64,000 nucleotides of DNA, taken from the NCBI GenBank assembly GCA_014802435.1, contig JAAVCG010000031.1:1-64000 (forward strand), in the 5' to 3' direction. Made by a program: the position numbers and the translations under genes. This DNA comes from Bacteroides sp. (GTDB lineage: Bacteria > Bacteroidota > Bacteroidia > Bacteroidales > Muribaculaceae). Position 1 is the first letter of the stretch. Each line of letters starts with the position of its first letter. The notes beneath the pieces are model-generated. The model saw only the letters and a program-made list of their open reading frames with translations. It was not told the origin of the DNA and searched no databases. Below, in pieces: positions 48,444 to 57,644 of the stretch.

Positions 48444-50885
48444 ATGCTGACAAAATACTACATTGAAATATCGGGCGTCCGTCACGAAGTTCCATCTCAC
48501 TGCATAAAGAATTGGGATGAGGTGCAGTGTGTATATAAACGTGCTGATTTCAGTGGCGTTACCCGCTCGTTCACCTCGCAGTTTGAATTTGTCAATGAAA
48601 TATATTCCCTATTGATGGCGCTTTACCTTGACCAAGGGGTTAATGCGCAGGCAACATTGATTCTCATGACCATCACCAACAGCTGGGAATGGGAGGAAAG
48701 GTTCTCGGCCCCGATTGATTTTTCTTCCATCACGTGGGATGACTACGTAATCAAGGTAAACTGTCTGGACGATTCGTTAGGGGCGATAATCAAATCAAAA
48801 AAGGGCGTGACGTATGAATTGGAAATCGGGGAAGAGATTTCCTGCGGTACCCCAGTGGACTTGCGTAGAATCCCGATGACTGAATCCGTAACATTCGGGC
48901 TTATGGGAGAGAGCAAGGATGACTCTGCGGAAATGGAAGTCACTCCGTATAAATCCGAATGTAAAAACGTTAACGCTGACATGTCGGACGCAATACTCAC
49001 ATCCTTCGGATACTTTATGCCTGCTTACACGATTAATGACGAAATATACATAAACAACGTCATAGAATTTCAGGACCAGGATGATTCCGAAAACCCATAT
49101 ATCATCAAAGCAAAGGAAGATGTCTCACTGACTATAAAAGCCGGTATGCGCATAGAACCGACAGAGGATGATAAATGCCAATATTGCCGTCTTGTCAAAA
49201 AAGATGAATCCGGCATGTATAGTCAGGTAATGAATTTGGCAATGGATAACCATCCTGATAAGGAATTTAAAGGTCATGTGTATGATATCCCCTCTTATAT
49301 TCCTGATAAATCACAAGTATTATTTGTATGGGAAACATGGACTTATTGGGAATATGACACCTCAATCCGTCAGTGGGTTGATACAAAGCTGGGGTGGGAT
49401 GAGTTTCAGCTGCAAACGGCCACCATAGACCTGAAAAAAGGTGAGGAATTGGCAATCACGGGAGGGTCAACTTATAGGAATGGAAATACTCGGCGTGACC
49501 CGATGAGAATCCTGTCTCAAAAAATTGAGTTCTCATGGACGGCAAAAGGAGAAACCGTGAGGGTTAATTCAATTCAGCCCGAGGAGCTGTGTGACCGAAT
49601 ATTTGACAAGATGACCGAGGGTAAAATCACAGCATACAGTTCTTTTTCAGACCATGATGAGCGCCTGACTGACACTGTCCTTTTAGCTGCTGAAAGCATA
49701 AGAGGCATTGAGGGGGCTAAGATATATTCATCTTTCAATGATTTCGTTGAGTGGATGGAGGTAGTCTTCGGCTATACTTACTATCTGGAACCGAAGCAAG
49801 AGATAAAGTATGTCGGCACCGCACCCTTTGCCTATACGGAGACATGCAAAAGGGAGGACATCATATTTGCTTACTGTGGCGATTCGGAGCGCGGAGATAT
49901 AGTTTTCCTCAATCAATGGGGCGTGTTTGCCGTGAGAAATAGAAAGGATGGCAAGTTCTATACCAAATGGATTGCTATGGATGCCACCCGGCCCTGGACT
50001 GAGTATAACGCATCGCACGACAGAGCCCGCAGGGATATGATATTTACTTGTGATGATACCCGCTATAGGGTAAACCATAAGTTTCAATTGGAAGAAGCAG
50101 GGAGCACCCATGAGCAAAAGGTGAGGTTTGTCCATAGGTCTGAACTCTACAAAGCGGATTCGCCCCGGAGGATTGAAGATGTCGTTGACGTAACGTATAG
50201 CGTTGATAATTCCCGAATCTACTCTTCCATAGAGATTGGCTATAAGGAGCAGACCTATGATAATATCAATGGCCGCTATGAATTCAACTTCAATAATACC
50301 TATTCAACCGGCTGCACGGCCTTTGACAAGAAGCTTTCCCTCATCAGCAAATATCGGGCAGACAGTTACGGCATAGAGTTTACGTGTCAGAAGCGTGGCT
50401 CTGATTCTACGGATTCTGCTTCCGATAAGGATATTTTCTTTGTTTATACGCAAACCGTTCAGGGAAAAGATAATCAGCCGACGTTGGTTATCCCCGTGGT
50501 TGAGGACGTGAAGGGCGTCCCTTCTGCATTGGTCTATAACACTCAGTTCACTCCCGTTGACTGCCTGTTGGTCAATAAGGATTATATCTGTATGCAGTCC
50601 AAGGACCTTAATCTTACGTTCGCTTCATCTACGGGCAACAGCGAGGTGGAGATAGGAGGAGAATCTATGAAGCGAAATTTTGAGCTTCATGGCTCTTTGT
50701 TCACTTGTGGGGTCCTCCAGTTCACTTGCTGTGATGTCGATTCGGATTTAGACGAGAATCAACTGATTAAAGTAGAAAGTCACGGCATGATTTATACCGG
50801 ATTTATTCAGGAAGCGGCTTTTCACTATGCTATGGAAGAGGCCGTCAAGTATAAACTTTTGGTTAAAGACATCAAGTTATGCTAA
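48444..50885 (+). CDS. Tail tip / distal tail protein
   Basis: 813 residues, beta-rich. It follows the tape measure block in the place of the distal tail and tail-hub proteins. Sequence (EISGVRHEVPSHCIKNWDEVQ at the start, FDKMTEGKITAYSSF in the middle) matches large tail proteins of Bacteroidetes siphophages only in a general way. Likely forms part of the baseplate. Overlaps the next gene by 7 bp. The 147 bp before it (48297-48443) show no gene. Confidence 0.65.
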   Translation: MLTKYYIEISGVRHEVPSHCIKNWDEVQCVYKRADFSGVTRSFTSQFEFVNEIYSLLMALYLDQGVNAQATLILMTITNSWEWEERFSAPIDFSSITWDDYVIKVNCLDDSLGAIIKSKKGVTYELEIGEEISCGTPVDLRRIPMTESVTFGLMGESKDDSAEMEVTPYKSECKNVNADMSDAILTSFGYFMPAYTINDEIYINNVIEFQDQDDSENPYIIKAKEDVSLTIKAGMRIEPTEDDKCQYCRLVKKDESGMYSQVMNLAMDNHPDKEFKGHVYDIPSYIPDKSQVLFVWETWTYWEYDTSIRQWVDTKLGWDEFQLQTATIDLKKGEELAITGGSTYRNGNTRRDPMRILSQKIEFSWTAKGETVRVNSIQPEELCDRIFDKMTEGKITAYSSFSDHDERLTDTVLLAAESIRGIEGAKIYSSFNDFVEWMEVVFGYTYYLEPKQEIKYVGTAPFAYTETCKREDIIFAYCGDSERGDIVFLNQWGVFAVRNRKDGKFYTKWIAMDATRPWTEYNASHDRARRDMIFTCDDTRYRVNHKFQLEEAGSTHEQKVRFVHRSELYKADSPRRIEDVVDVTYSVDNSRIYSSIEIGYKEQTYDNINGRYEFNFNNTYSTGCTAFDKKLSLISKYRADSYGIEFTCQKRGSDSTDSASDKDIFFVYTQTVQGKDNQPTLVIPVVEDVKGVPSALVYNTQFTPVDCLLVNKDYICMQSKDLNLTFASSTGNSEVEIGGESMKRNFELHGSLFTCGVLQFTCCDVDSDLDENQLIKVESHGMIYTGFIQEAAFHYAMEEAVKYKLLVKDIKLC

Positions 50886-51703
50886 TCAGTCCTTTTACAC
50901 CGCTGTTCTTCCCGTCAAAAAAGGCTGACGGAATCAGTGGAGAATACATACAGACCTTTGCCGAGACCGACATTATCCGGATTCAGGTAATTGCCGGCAA
51001 GTTTGCCATAGACCCTCCTCGGGTATTCATTGAGCCCGGACATAAGTTTATGACGTCTCTTGACTGGTGTACATGGCCGATTAACTCCGACCAGACGCTA
51101 TACTATACGGAGACGAATCTATCCAAGGGATGTTACTCCATAGAACTCCCCGGCATAGGTACTTGCGCTCCTTTCAGAGTAACCACTGATGCCAGGGAGC
51201 TGGAGAATACAACCCTCATTCAGTATGCAATGAAAGATAACCGCCAGCGCTCTGATGTGTTTTTTGAAATAGACGGTAAGTTACAGTTCTTTGATTTCAG
51301 AGTCCCCGGCGGCTTCAAGGATAGCGGGTGGGGGTTTGGAGTGGAGTCCGAGCAGTTTACTACGGACCGCGCCGATATAATTCAGCTCTATGGGGTAGAC
51401 TCCGTGCAGAAAAAATTCACTTTGGGCAATAGTCAGGGCTGCCCTGTATGGTTCGCGGAGCTGCTTAACCGCATCTTATGCTGTACATATGTCTATTTTG
51501 ACGGCGAACGATACGCCCGAAAGGATAGCTCAACTCCTGAAATGACCATGCTCCTTGACGGCATCAACAGTTTCGTCTTCACTCAGAATCTGCAAAAAGT
51601 GGTCAATCTGCAGCCCTCGATAGAACTTATGAATAAGCAACTTCTCCGCAGGGCTAATGACGACTATCGCAAGCTAAACAATAATGTTAACAGAATAATC
51701 TAA
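50879..51703 (+). CDS. Tail tip protein, unknown
   Basis: 274 residues, beta-rich (ISGEYIQTFAETDIIRIQV, YSIELPGIGTCAPFRVTTDARE). Coupled to the large tail gene. Probably a baseplate or fibre-adaptor subunit, by order. Confidence 0.6.
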   Translation: MLISPFTPLFFPSKKADGISGEYIQTFAETDIIRIQVIAGKFAIDPPRVFIEPGHKFMTSLDWCTWPINSDQTLYYTETNLSKGCYSIELPGIGTCAPFRVTTDARELENTTLIQYAMKDNRQRSDVFFEIDGKLQFFDFRVPGGFKDSGWGFGVESEQFTTDRADIIQLYGVDSVQKKFTLGNSQGCPVWFAELLNRILCCTYVYFDGERYARKDSSTPEMTMLLDGINSFVFTQNLQKVVNLQPSIELMNKQLLRRANDDYRKLNNNVNRII

Positions 51704-51710
51704 CCGAAAG

Positions 51711-53357
51711 ATGGCTATCACGCAGAATGAACTTAACGAAATAATTTCGGAGGTTGAAAAATCCCTGAGGGAAAGCTCAAGGACTATCGAACAACTTCCC
51801 ATTACTCAGAGCGTCTCAGGGGGCACTCTCGTAGAGATAGGTTATGGCAGAAGTGCCACAATGGACGTCCTCAAACGTTACATAGCTCCGCCCGGCAAGC
51901 AGGAGGGCCAACTTTATCCCGGAGAGGAGGGCGCCAAGTTGGAAGCAGCGGTTAATTCAATGAGTGGCCGTTATCCTGACTTGGGACACTTCGCTACGGA
52001 GGATGCTCTTTACCAAAAGCTGAACAGTACGGACACATTCTGCGACCTGACGCTCAAGATGGCCACTTTTACCGTGGGCGGGACGAAAGAGACGCCTCGT
52101 TATTCGGGGGTGTTGATTCAGGTGTTTGACCGGAATGTAGCCGAGAATACGGGCAGCTGCCGCATGGGGCAGTATCTGTTCAGGGACGGCATGAAAGTGC
52201 ATTATCGTTCCATCTATAACTTCAACGGAAGCTCTCCTGAGATTAACGACTGGATAATCAATGAGCTGAACACGGTTCATTTCTTCGCCCGTTATGATGT
52301 CATCCATAGCTCTCAGGGGGCGACGGATGACCGGGGAAAAATCACTCTTGACACTGTGCTTGCGCGCCCCGGATATATTACCTATCTGGAGCGGGACGGG
52401 GTGTTTGTTACGGAAGCATATGCCGGGACATGGCATACCCGTTGGGGTAATGCTGACGCCTTAGGCAGGCAGACGGCCAAGGGCGTTATCCCCAAGGCAA
52501 ACACTATCTATGTCTGCACGGACTCAGGTCAGGAGTATACGGTTATTGGCGGCAAGCTGACCCCGGCGTCCGTGCGGCCTGAGCGTCTGCGTGTGCTTTC
52601 TTGGAATGTAGGGTGCTTCGGCAAGGGGAACAGCAGCTCCTTCATGGCTGAAAGTGCCTCCGGTTATGAGGAAATCAGGTTAGGCTTTGCCAAGATGTTT
52701 AATCACATCGGGGCGGATATTATCGGGCTTTGTGAGTACCGCGACAGCATTTTCAGCGGTAAGAATATTCGAGATGACTTATTCGGAGGCTATCCGCAAG
52801 CCATTCTGACGGACGGCTTTGAAGAATATACGGGCAAAGGCATTTTCGCGCCGATACCTATGCGCAATAAGACGGAGATAAGCCTGCCCGGCGGTAATAA
52901 AGCGCTGGAGTGCGAGATGACGATTGGCGGAAAGACTTTCGTTGTTTGTATGACTCATAATCCTTGGGCTGCGAGCAGCTCCGGAGTGGACAATAACATG
53001 AAGGCAATAGAGCAGCTGTGTGCGCGCTATAAGTATGTTGCGCGCGTATTGCTGATGGGAGACTTCAACGTTCTGCGGGAGAATGAGGCGGAGAGATGGC
53101 AGAAGTTTAGAGCCGCGGGGTTCACGATGGCTAACCATGGGGCAGTCGGGCCGATACTGACATCTTACAACAATGTCAAGTGTACAAACACGATTGACAA
53201 CATCATGGTCAAGGGAGCAACGATAGCGCGCGTCGGCACGGTTCAGTTCACTCCTGATGACTGCGACCCGGATAACCCCGTTAGTGCCGACGAGGCAAAA
53301 TGGGATGCCGTGAATCTCAGTGACCATTTCCCGATATATGCCGACGTGATTTTCTAA
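51711..53357 (+). CDS. Tail protein with C-terminal endonuclease/exonuclease/phosphatase domain
   Basis: 548 residues. The first 70 look like a tail-attachment part, followed by a beta-rich middle (about 90-270). From about 290 an EEP (DNase I-like) domain is complete: RVLSWNVGCFG, IGLCEYRD (about 337-344), THNPW (about 415), MGDFNV (about 447-452), NTIDNIMV and LSDHFPIYADV (about 536). These give the metal-binding Glu, the Asp-Asn pair and the final Asp-His. Substrate could be DNA, phospholipid or a phosphorylated surface polymer. Confidence 0.8.
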   Translation: MAITQNELNEIISEVEKSLRESSRTIEQLPITQSVSGGTLVEIGYGRSATMDVLKRYIAPPGKQEGQLYPGEEGAKLEAAVNSMSGRYPDLGHFATEDALYQKLNSTDTFCDLTLKMATFTVGGTKETPRYSGVLIQVFDRNVAENTGSCRMGQYLFRDGMKVHYRSIYNFNGSSPEINDWIINELNTVHFFARYDVIHSSQGATDDRGKITLDTVLARPGYITYLERDGVFVTEAYAGTWHTRWGNADALGRQTAKGVIPKANTIYVCTDSGQEYTVIGGKLTPASVRPERLRVLSWNVGCFGKGNSSSFMAESASGYEEIRLGFAKMFNHIGADIIGLCEYRDSIFSGKNIRDDLFGGYPQAILTDGFEEYTGKGIFAPIPMRNKTEISLPGGNKALECEMTIGGKTFVVCMTHNPWAASSSGVDNNMKAIEQLCARYKYVARVLLMGDFNVLRENEAERWQKFRAAGFTMANHGAVGPILTSYNNVKCTNTIDNIMVKGATIARVGTVQFTPDDCDPDNPVSADEAKWDAVNLSDHFPIYADVIF

Positions 53358-53379
53358 TCAATAACAAAACGAATGTTTT

Positions 53380-55479
53380 ATGGAAAAAGAATTTTTAAAG
53401 CCCACTTCACTTGACCCGAACCGAGCTCAGGGAGACTATTATCTGCGCAAAGTCATCAGTGACACCAAGGCCGCCCGTCAGGCCGCCGACGCAGCCTTAG
53501 CTCAAGCCTTTGACGTGGTCAAGTTTACCGGAGTGTTACCGGGCGTACCCTCTTCATGGACTCACGTTGCTGACGCGTCAGGAGTCAAGTCTACTGATAG
53601 TGGTTATGACGTAATGTATGACTCCGTCAATAAACGAATGATGCTACTTAACGTCGAAGACGGAAAAGCAACATATTACACTCATTGGAGCGACGCTGAC
53701 AAATTCGGTGTCGGCTCCGGTTCTTTCGGTTCATACCGTACGTTCAAACCTTTTGAACATAAAATCTATTCGAATGATAAAATCCTTTATGTGTATGATG
53801 GTGAGCAGATGATTGCTTTCGCCAATCTCGCTGATGCATCTCTTCTTCAGGATGCTTTTGATGCAGCTGCGGTCAAGACTTTTGATGACCTTTGGATCGC
53901 AATCGGCGGCACAACAACTAACAAATCATACACAGACCCCGAAGGAAACCTTATAGGCGGTAAGAAATCCGCTTACTCGGAGGCCGTCAAGTATTTTGTC
54001 AATCAGGTCAAAAATATTCTCTCTCAGGATGAAGTCGATAAATTGAAAGAAGACATCTCCAACTTGCAGGGTGGCTCCGGAGCCGTCGCTATTAAATTCG
54101 CCGGCATTAAGGAACCTGAAATTTTCCCGTTACAAAGCACTATCGTTCTTGCTACCAATTGGCGATATGATGTATTCTTTTCTCTTGAACACCAAACTTT
54201 CTATCTTGAAGCGCGTTGGCCTGATACATTCATAATCGGCCAAGAGCCTACGCGCGGTGAAGTTGTTGCTTGTTTCGGGTCATGGCCCGACTGCAAACCG
54301 ATGTCCCCATTTGACTCAAAACTTGAAATGGGTTACTATGGAACTGTGGCCGATGGTGCCATTGTTCCTCACGAGAACCGAATTTACGTAGACAAGGACG
54401 GCCATCTGTTTGCTCAAAATGACAATACTCTTGTATCATCTATTCTTCCGGTGGGAGACAACTCCACCATTGGTGACAATGTAGCGCTCAAAAATATACA
54501 CATGGAAGTTGACCCCTCAACCGGAATCCTTTCCGTCTCCAACTCCAAGGGCGTTAGCTCCATGACTATGGGCATATACAACACCATCGGTTCAAGCAAC
54601 CTCATCCAGTCTAACGTCACCCTCAGCGACCGAGCCGCCCTTAACGCTCATGTCGTATCTTATGCTGCCACCGGCCTCCTCTCCATCCGTCACGTCATCG
54701 ACGGCAGCGCCTATTCCGGTATGGAGCATATCAACATGGGCGGCTATAACGTCATGGGCTCTAACAACAAACTCGCTTCTAACATCAACATCGGCGATAA
54801 GGTAACGATTGAAAACGGGGCGATTTTCCCTGCAAATATAGGCATCGTGATTGTTGACGGGCGCGTGCGCGTCTACGGACATGAAAAGCTCATGGCCGCC
54901 GGTTATGTCCCTTATGTTTTCCGCAAGGCTAAAATTAGAAGCATGTTTAATATGACGAGAGAAGGAGAGCCTGTTAATGGTGACCGTGACGGAGACAGAC
55001 TCCTTCAAAAAAAAGGATGGCGCAGTCACGGTTCCTATCGAGCCTACCGCATTATTGATAGCGAACTCTATTTCTCACTTGATGGCAAACGATTCTGGTC
55101 AAAACCTGATGAATCTCTTGGATTCAGTAGAGATGCGGTGGACCTTGTGCAACCGGATATCTCATGGGAAAAGGGCGCCTGCGAGCTGCGCGTTCCCTAT
55201 GGCCGAAAGTATATAAACGGCGGTAAAGCTTCGGATGCGTATTATGAACGTGGCCTCAGAAATCTTAAAATTGAATACGCGCTTGCCTTTGGCTTGCCTA
55301 TTGATTCTGCATATCGCCAAGTAACTCCTGCCGATATGATTACGCCCCTGATGACGTTTACCGTCCGATTTAACAATACCGGTATATATGTGGACGGCGA
55401 AGGATTCTATTCGTCGGCTTATTTATGGTATAAAAACCCTACGGAGAATCGCAATGTAGGATGGACCTTCGGAAAATAA
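53380..55479 (+). CDS. Tail fibre / receptor-binding protein
   Basis: 699 residues. N-terminal attachment segment (KPTSLDPNRAQGDYYLRKV) and short coiled coil, a beta-rich part with a helix near 215-230 (LSQDEVDKLKEDISNLQGG), then a repetitive section around 360-490 with G-x-x-N and NVTLSDRAALNAHV type turns like a beta helix, and a compact C-terminal domain. The last long gene of the tail cluster; most likely binds the host surface. Confidence 0.7.
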   Translation: MEKEFLKPTSLDPNRAQGDYYLRKVISDTKAARQAADAALAQAFDVVKFTGVLPGVPSSWTHVADASGVKSTDSGYDVMYDSVNKRMMLLNVEDGKATYYTHWSDADKFGVGSGSFGSYRTFKPFEHKIYSNDKILYVYDGEQMIAFANLADASLLQDAFDAAAVKTFDDLWIAIGGTTTNKSYTDPEGNLIGGKKSAYSEAVKYFVNQVKNILSQDEVDKLKEDISNLQGGSGAVAIKFAGIKEPEIFPLQSTIVLATNWRYDVFFSLEHQTFYLEARWPDTFIIGQEPTRGEVVACFGSWPDCKPMSPFDSKLEMGYYGTVADGAIVPHENRIYVDKDGHLFAQNDNTLVSSILPVGDNSTIGDNVALKNIHMEVDPSTGILSVSNSKGVSSMTMGIYNTIGSSNLIQSNVTLSDRAALNAHVVSYAATGLLSIRHVIDGSAYSGMEHINMGGYNVMGSNNKLASNINIGDKVTIENGAIFPANIGIVIVDGRVRVYGHEKLMAAGYVPYVFRKAKIRSMFNMTREGEPVNGDRDGDRLLQKKGWRSHGSYRAYRIIDSELYFSLDGKRFWSKPDESLGFSRDAVDLVQPDISWEKGACELRVPYGRKYINGGKASDAYYERGLRNLKIEYALAFGLPIDSAYRQVTPADMITPLMTFTVRFNNTGIYVDGEGFYSSAYLWYKNPTENRNVGWTFGK

Positions 55480-55484
55480 AAAAC

Positions 55485-55565
55485 TTGAGCGCGACAAGCG
55501 CTCAAGAATCAAACCAGGCGCGCGACAAGCGCTCCAGTATATCTAAGGCGTGCGACAAGCACTCC
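55485..55565 (+). repeat. Three tandem hairpins with a conserved GACAA loop
   Basis: Hairpins at 55485-55505, 55517-55535 and 55547-55565 share stem GAGCGC-type arms and loop GACAA. In the third, GCGC pairs become GTGC/GCAC, so the stem is kept while the sequence changes. They follow the fibre stop directly; the first alone is near-perfect (TTGAGCGC/GCGCTCAA). They lack T runs, so simple termination is unlikely. Confidence 0.6.
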
Positions 55566-55629
55566 ATAATTCACAACAAAGGTACGAAAAAATTAAAACA
55601 TAGCAAAATATGAGTCAATTTTTTACACG

Positions 55630-55666
55630 AAAAATTAAACCTCCATGACTCTTGCGGCCACGGAGG
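55630..55666 (-). terminator. Leftward terminator of the RHH gene
   Basis: On the minus strand CCTCC and GGAGG pair around a 17-base loop, followed by TTTAATTTTT. The loop is large, so efficiency is uncertain. Confidence 0.5.
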
Positions 55667-55679
55667 TAAATGTCGCACG

Positions 55680-55898
55680 TCACTCTTCGCCGTTGGCCAA
55701 GCGCTGCTTGCGGTCAGCGGCGCGGATGGCCTCAATGACAAACGCCGACTGGTTTTTCTGACGTTTCAGAATCTCGACAATGTCATCGGGCACTCGGAAG
55801 CCGATACTATTGCGCGCGCCGATAGTCTTGGGGCGACCGGCTCCGGCCCTTTTGCCGCCGTGAGTTGATTTTTTTACTTCTTCGTTTGGATTTTCCAT
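55680..55898 (-). CDS. Ribbon-helix-helix (Arc-type) regulator
   Basis: 72 residues: GGKRAGAGRPKTIGARNSIGFRVPDDIVEILKRQKNQSAFVIEAIRAA. The basic GGKRAGAGRP arm followed by an N-terminal beta strand and two helices is a familiar phage RHH protein. It is leftward, set between the fibre gene and the lysis genes, with a plus-strand promoter overlapping its start. It may control lysis or late genes. Confidence 0.75.
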   Translation of the reverse strand: MENPNEEVKKSTHGGKRAGAGRPKTIGARNSIGFRVPDDIVEILKRQKNQSAFVIEAIRAADRKQRLANGEE

Positions 55899-55916
55899 AA
55901 TTATATGTTAATTTTG
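55885..55916 (+). promoter_or_regulatory. Rightward promoter overlapping the RHH gene start
   Basis: TTTG 55885-55888, 20 bp, TAATTTTG 55909-55916. It points toward the holin gene at 56223, leaving a leader of about 300 bases. Confidence 0.7.
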
Positions 55917-56222
55917 CAGTGGTTTAACCCGAACAAACAAAAGGGCGCCTCCCTGCCAGGAGGTCTTTAAGACTTTAGTCACCCTATTGGATTAGAAAAT
56001 TGTCAGTGTGATGACCGCAATTTTCAATTTCCAAAGCCTGATTGAGATTGTAAACTGTATCATAGCTTTGTTTGTTTGGGTTAGGCCTTTCTTTTTTTTC
56101 GGCGTCAGGCGTTGTCCCATAAATCTCTCTTGATTTACACTGCAAAGTTACGAAAAATTTTGAAAATATCCAAGCGTTTTCAAGATTATTTTTAATAAAA
56201 ATTGTAACTTTTTTACCTGACA
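55917..56222. other. Lysis-gene leader with facing promoters
   Basis: No gene is convincing in these 306 bp. The plus strand shows a CCTCC-CTGCCA-GGAGG hairpin and a GTCTTTAAGAC palindrome just after the promoter at 55885. A leftward -7 box (TAACTTTG, minus strand, 56150-56143) with CTTG 20 bp upstream faces it. The two transcripts would overlap over about 220 bases. Confidence 0.5.
56143..56174 (-). promoter_or_regulatory. Leftward promoter for the RHH gene
   Basis: Minus strand CTTG (56174-56171), 20 bp, TAACTTTG (56150-56143) followed by CAG. Start about 56138; the RHH start codon is 240 bases downstream. Confidence 0.6.
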
Positions 56223-56546
56223 ATGAAACGCTTAAAACAACAATTTGATGAGTTGACCTTCAAGGAAAAACTCTGTTATCTCCTCGCATTTTTATCCATG
56301 AGTGCGGCGTTCGTTATGGCTTTCATGGGAATGTTCATGCCCCCTGAGGGCGAAATTCATAACTCAGTGCTCTATGCTTTCGCCCTGGTGTTATTATTCG
56401 TCGGCGCACTACTCGGAATAGACATGAAATATGAAGCCTTGCGCGACAAATTCAAACGCGATATCCTCGACTATATCCAAAACCTTAACCTCCCCAATCC
56501 AAATGAAAGCAAGCACCAAAGCCCGGAATCTGATTCAACAATTTGA
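56223..56546 (+). CDS. Holin-like membrane protein
   Basis: 107 residues with two transmembrane segments (about 15-36 LCYLLAFLSMSAAFVMAFMG and about 47-65 VLYAFALVLLFVGALLGIDM) and charged ends. Size, topology and position before the lysozyme fit a class II holin that opens the inner membrane. Overlaps the lysozyme start by 44 bp. Confidence 0.75.
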   Translation: MKRLKQQFDELTFKEKLCYLLAFLSMSAAFVMAFMGMFMPPEGEIHNSVLYAFALVLLFVGALLGIDMKYEALRDKFKRDILDYIQNLNLPNPNESKHQSPESDSTI

Positions 56547-56955
56547 GGGCCTCAGACTCCAATCGTATCTATGTCCGGCCCGTCGCTGGACTATCGGCTA
56601 CGGCCACACCGGCCCCGACGTAACCCCCGCAATGACCATCACCGCCGCCCGCGCCGCCTCGCTCTTTGACGCCGACCTCGCCCCCATAGAAGACCGACTC
56701 AACGCATGGCTCACCGCCGACGGCCTGACCCTCACCCAAGGCCAATTTGACGCGCTATGCTCCTTCACCTTCAATCTCGGCCTCTCGGCCCTCCGCGGCT
56801 CAACCCTATGGCGCAAAATCATCGCCAACCCCGCCGACCCCTCAATCCCCGCCGAGTTCGCCCGATGGGTCTACGCCACCCAAGGAGGCAAGAAAATCAA
56901 ACTCCCCGGCCTCGTCAACCGCCGCCAAGCCGAAGCTAAACTATGGCAAAGCTAA
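56503..56955 (+). CDS. Endolysin, GH24 lysozyme
   Basis: ATG at 56503 gives 150 residues. Glu 15, Cys 24 and Thr 30 (in QFEGLRLQSYLC and RRWTIGYGHT) form the E-8aa-D/C-5aa-T triad of T4-type lysozyme, with Cys in place of Asp. QFDALCSFTFNLG and the C-terminal RRQAEAKLW are also typical. It lacks a signal peptide, so needs the holin. The gene is GC-rich, unlike most of the phage. Confidence 0.9.
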   Translation: MKASTKARNLIQQFEGLRLQSYLCPARRWTIGYGHTGPDVTPAMTITAARAASLFDADLAPIEDRLNAWLTADGLTLTQGQFDALCSFTFNLGLSALRGSTLWRKIIANPADPSIPAEFARWVYATQGGKKIKLPGLVNRRQAEAKLWQS

Positions 56956-57458
56956 ACCCCGCCGCGGCCCTCATCATCGGGCTCTTCACCGGATGTTGCC
57001 TCGGACGCCTGCGCTACGCCTCTGAGGAAACATCCCCTCCTGCCCCGCGGGTCATTACGGACACCATCACCATCACCGATACGCTCCTGATAACTCAACC
57101 CGCCCCAAAGGCCCAAACCATCATCCGCTACGTTGACGCCCGACTTCCCATCGCTCCCGTCGACTCCGCAAGTAACACTCCCGCCCCCGCCGCCTCCGCC
57201 AACGTTACCATCCCCATCACTCAAGCCACCTTCACCGACTCCACTACTTACACGGCATGGGTCAGCGGCTACAATCCCCGCCTTGACTCGCTCCGCCTCT
57301 ACCCGCAAACCCACACAATCCACTCCCTGCAAACCATCGCCGCCCCCAAACCCTCACGCTGGGCCCTGAGCATCGGCGCCGGCATTGCCGCCACACCCGC
57401 CGCCGGCATCCAACCCGCCATCTTCATCGGCGCCACTTATACGCTCCATCCCCTATAA
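56943..57458 (+). CDS. DUF6808-like, possible spanin protein
   Basis: 171 residues with an N-terminal signal anchor (LNPAAALIIGLFTGCCLG), a Pro/Ala-rich periplasmic middle and a C-terminal hydrophobic glycine-rich part (SIGAGIAATPAAGIQPAIFIGATYTL). This layout and place after the lysozyme suggest it spans the envelope and disrupts the outer membrane, as spanins do. GC-rich like the lysozyme. Overlaps the lysozyme by 13 bp. Confidence 0.6.
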   Translation: MAKLNPAAALIIGLFTGCCLGRLRYASEETSPPAPRVITDTITITDTLLITQPAPKAQTIIRYVDARLPIAPVDSASNTPAPAASANVTIPITQATFTDSTTYTAWVSGYNPRLDSLRLYPQTHTIHSLQTIAAPKPSRWALSIGAGIAATPAAGIQPAIFIGATYTLHPL

Positions 57459-57488
57459 AATCCATCCATTTGATTACGTTAAATATAG

Positions 57489-57520
57489 AAAATAGCCCCG
57501 TTGTGAAACGCGGCTATTTT
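57489..57520 (+). terminator. Terminator of the lysis operon
   Basis: AAAATAGCC/GGCTATTTT 9-bp stem with an inner CG-rich hairpin, 31 bp after the last stop; T residues are in the stem end. Confidence 0.8.
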
Positions 57521-57566
57521 ATTGTTTGGAGTGAATATTTACGAGGTACGGTTTGTAATCCTTTCC

Positions 57567-57644
57567 GGAACGCCGGTGATGATGTTTTATTGTGATGATG
57601 TGTTAAGGCGTTCCTTCGGGTCGCTGTGATGGGCGGCCCTTTTT
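57567..57644 (+). terminator. Second hairpin and terminator between convergent genes
   Basis: GGAACGCC/GGCGTTCC (57567-57574, 57607-57614) encloses a 32-base loop; GGGTCGC/GCGGCCC (57618-57624, 57633-57639) is followed by five T residues. It backs up the lysis terminator against the convergent alpha-CTD gene. Confidence 0.65.

Noticed and set aside
53380..55680. Diversity-generating retroelement at the fibre gene
   Set aside because: No reverse transcriptase and no template/variable repeat pair were seen in the window.
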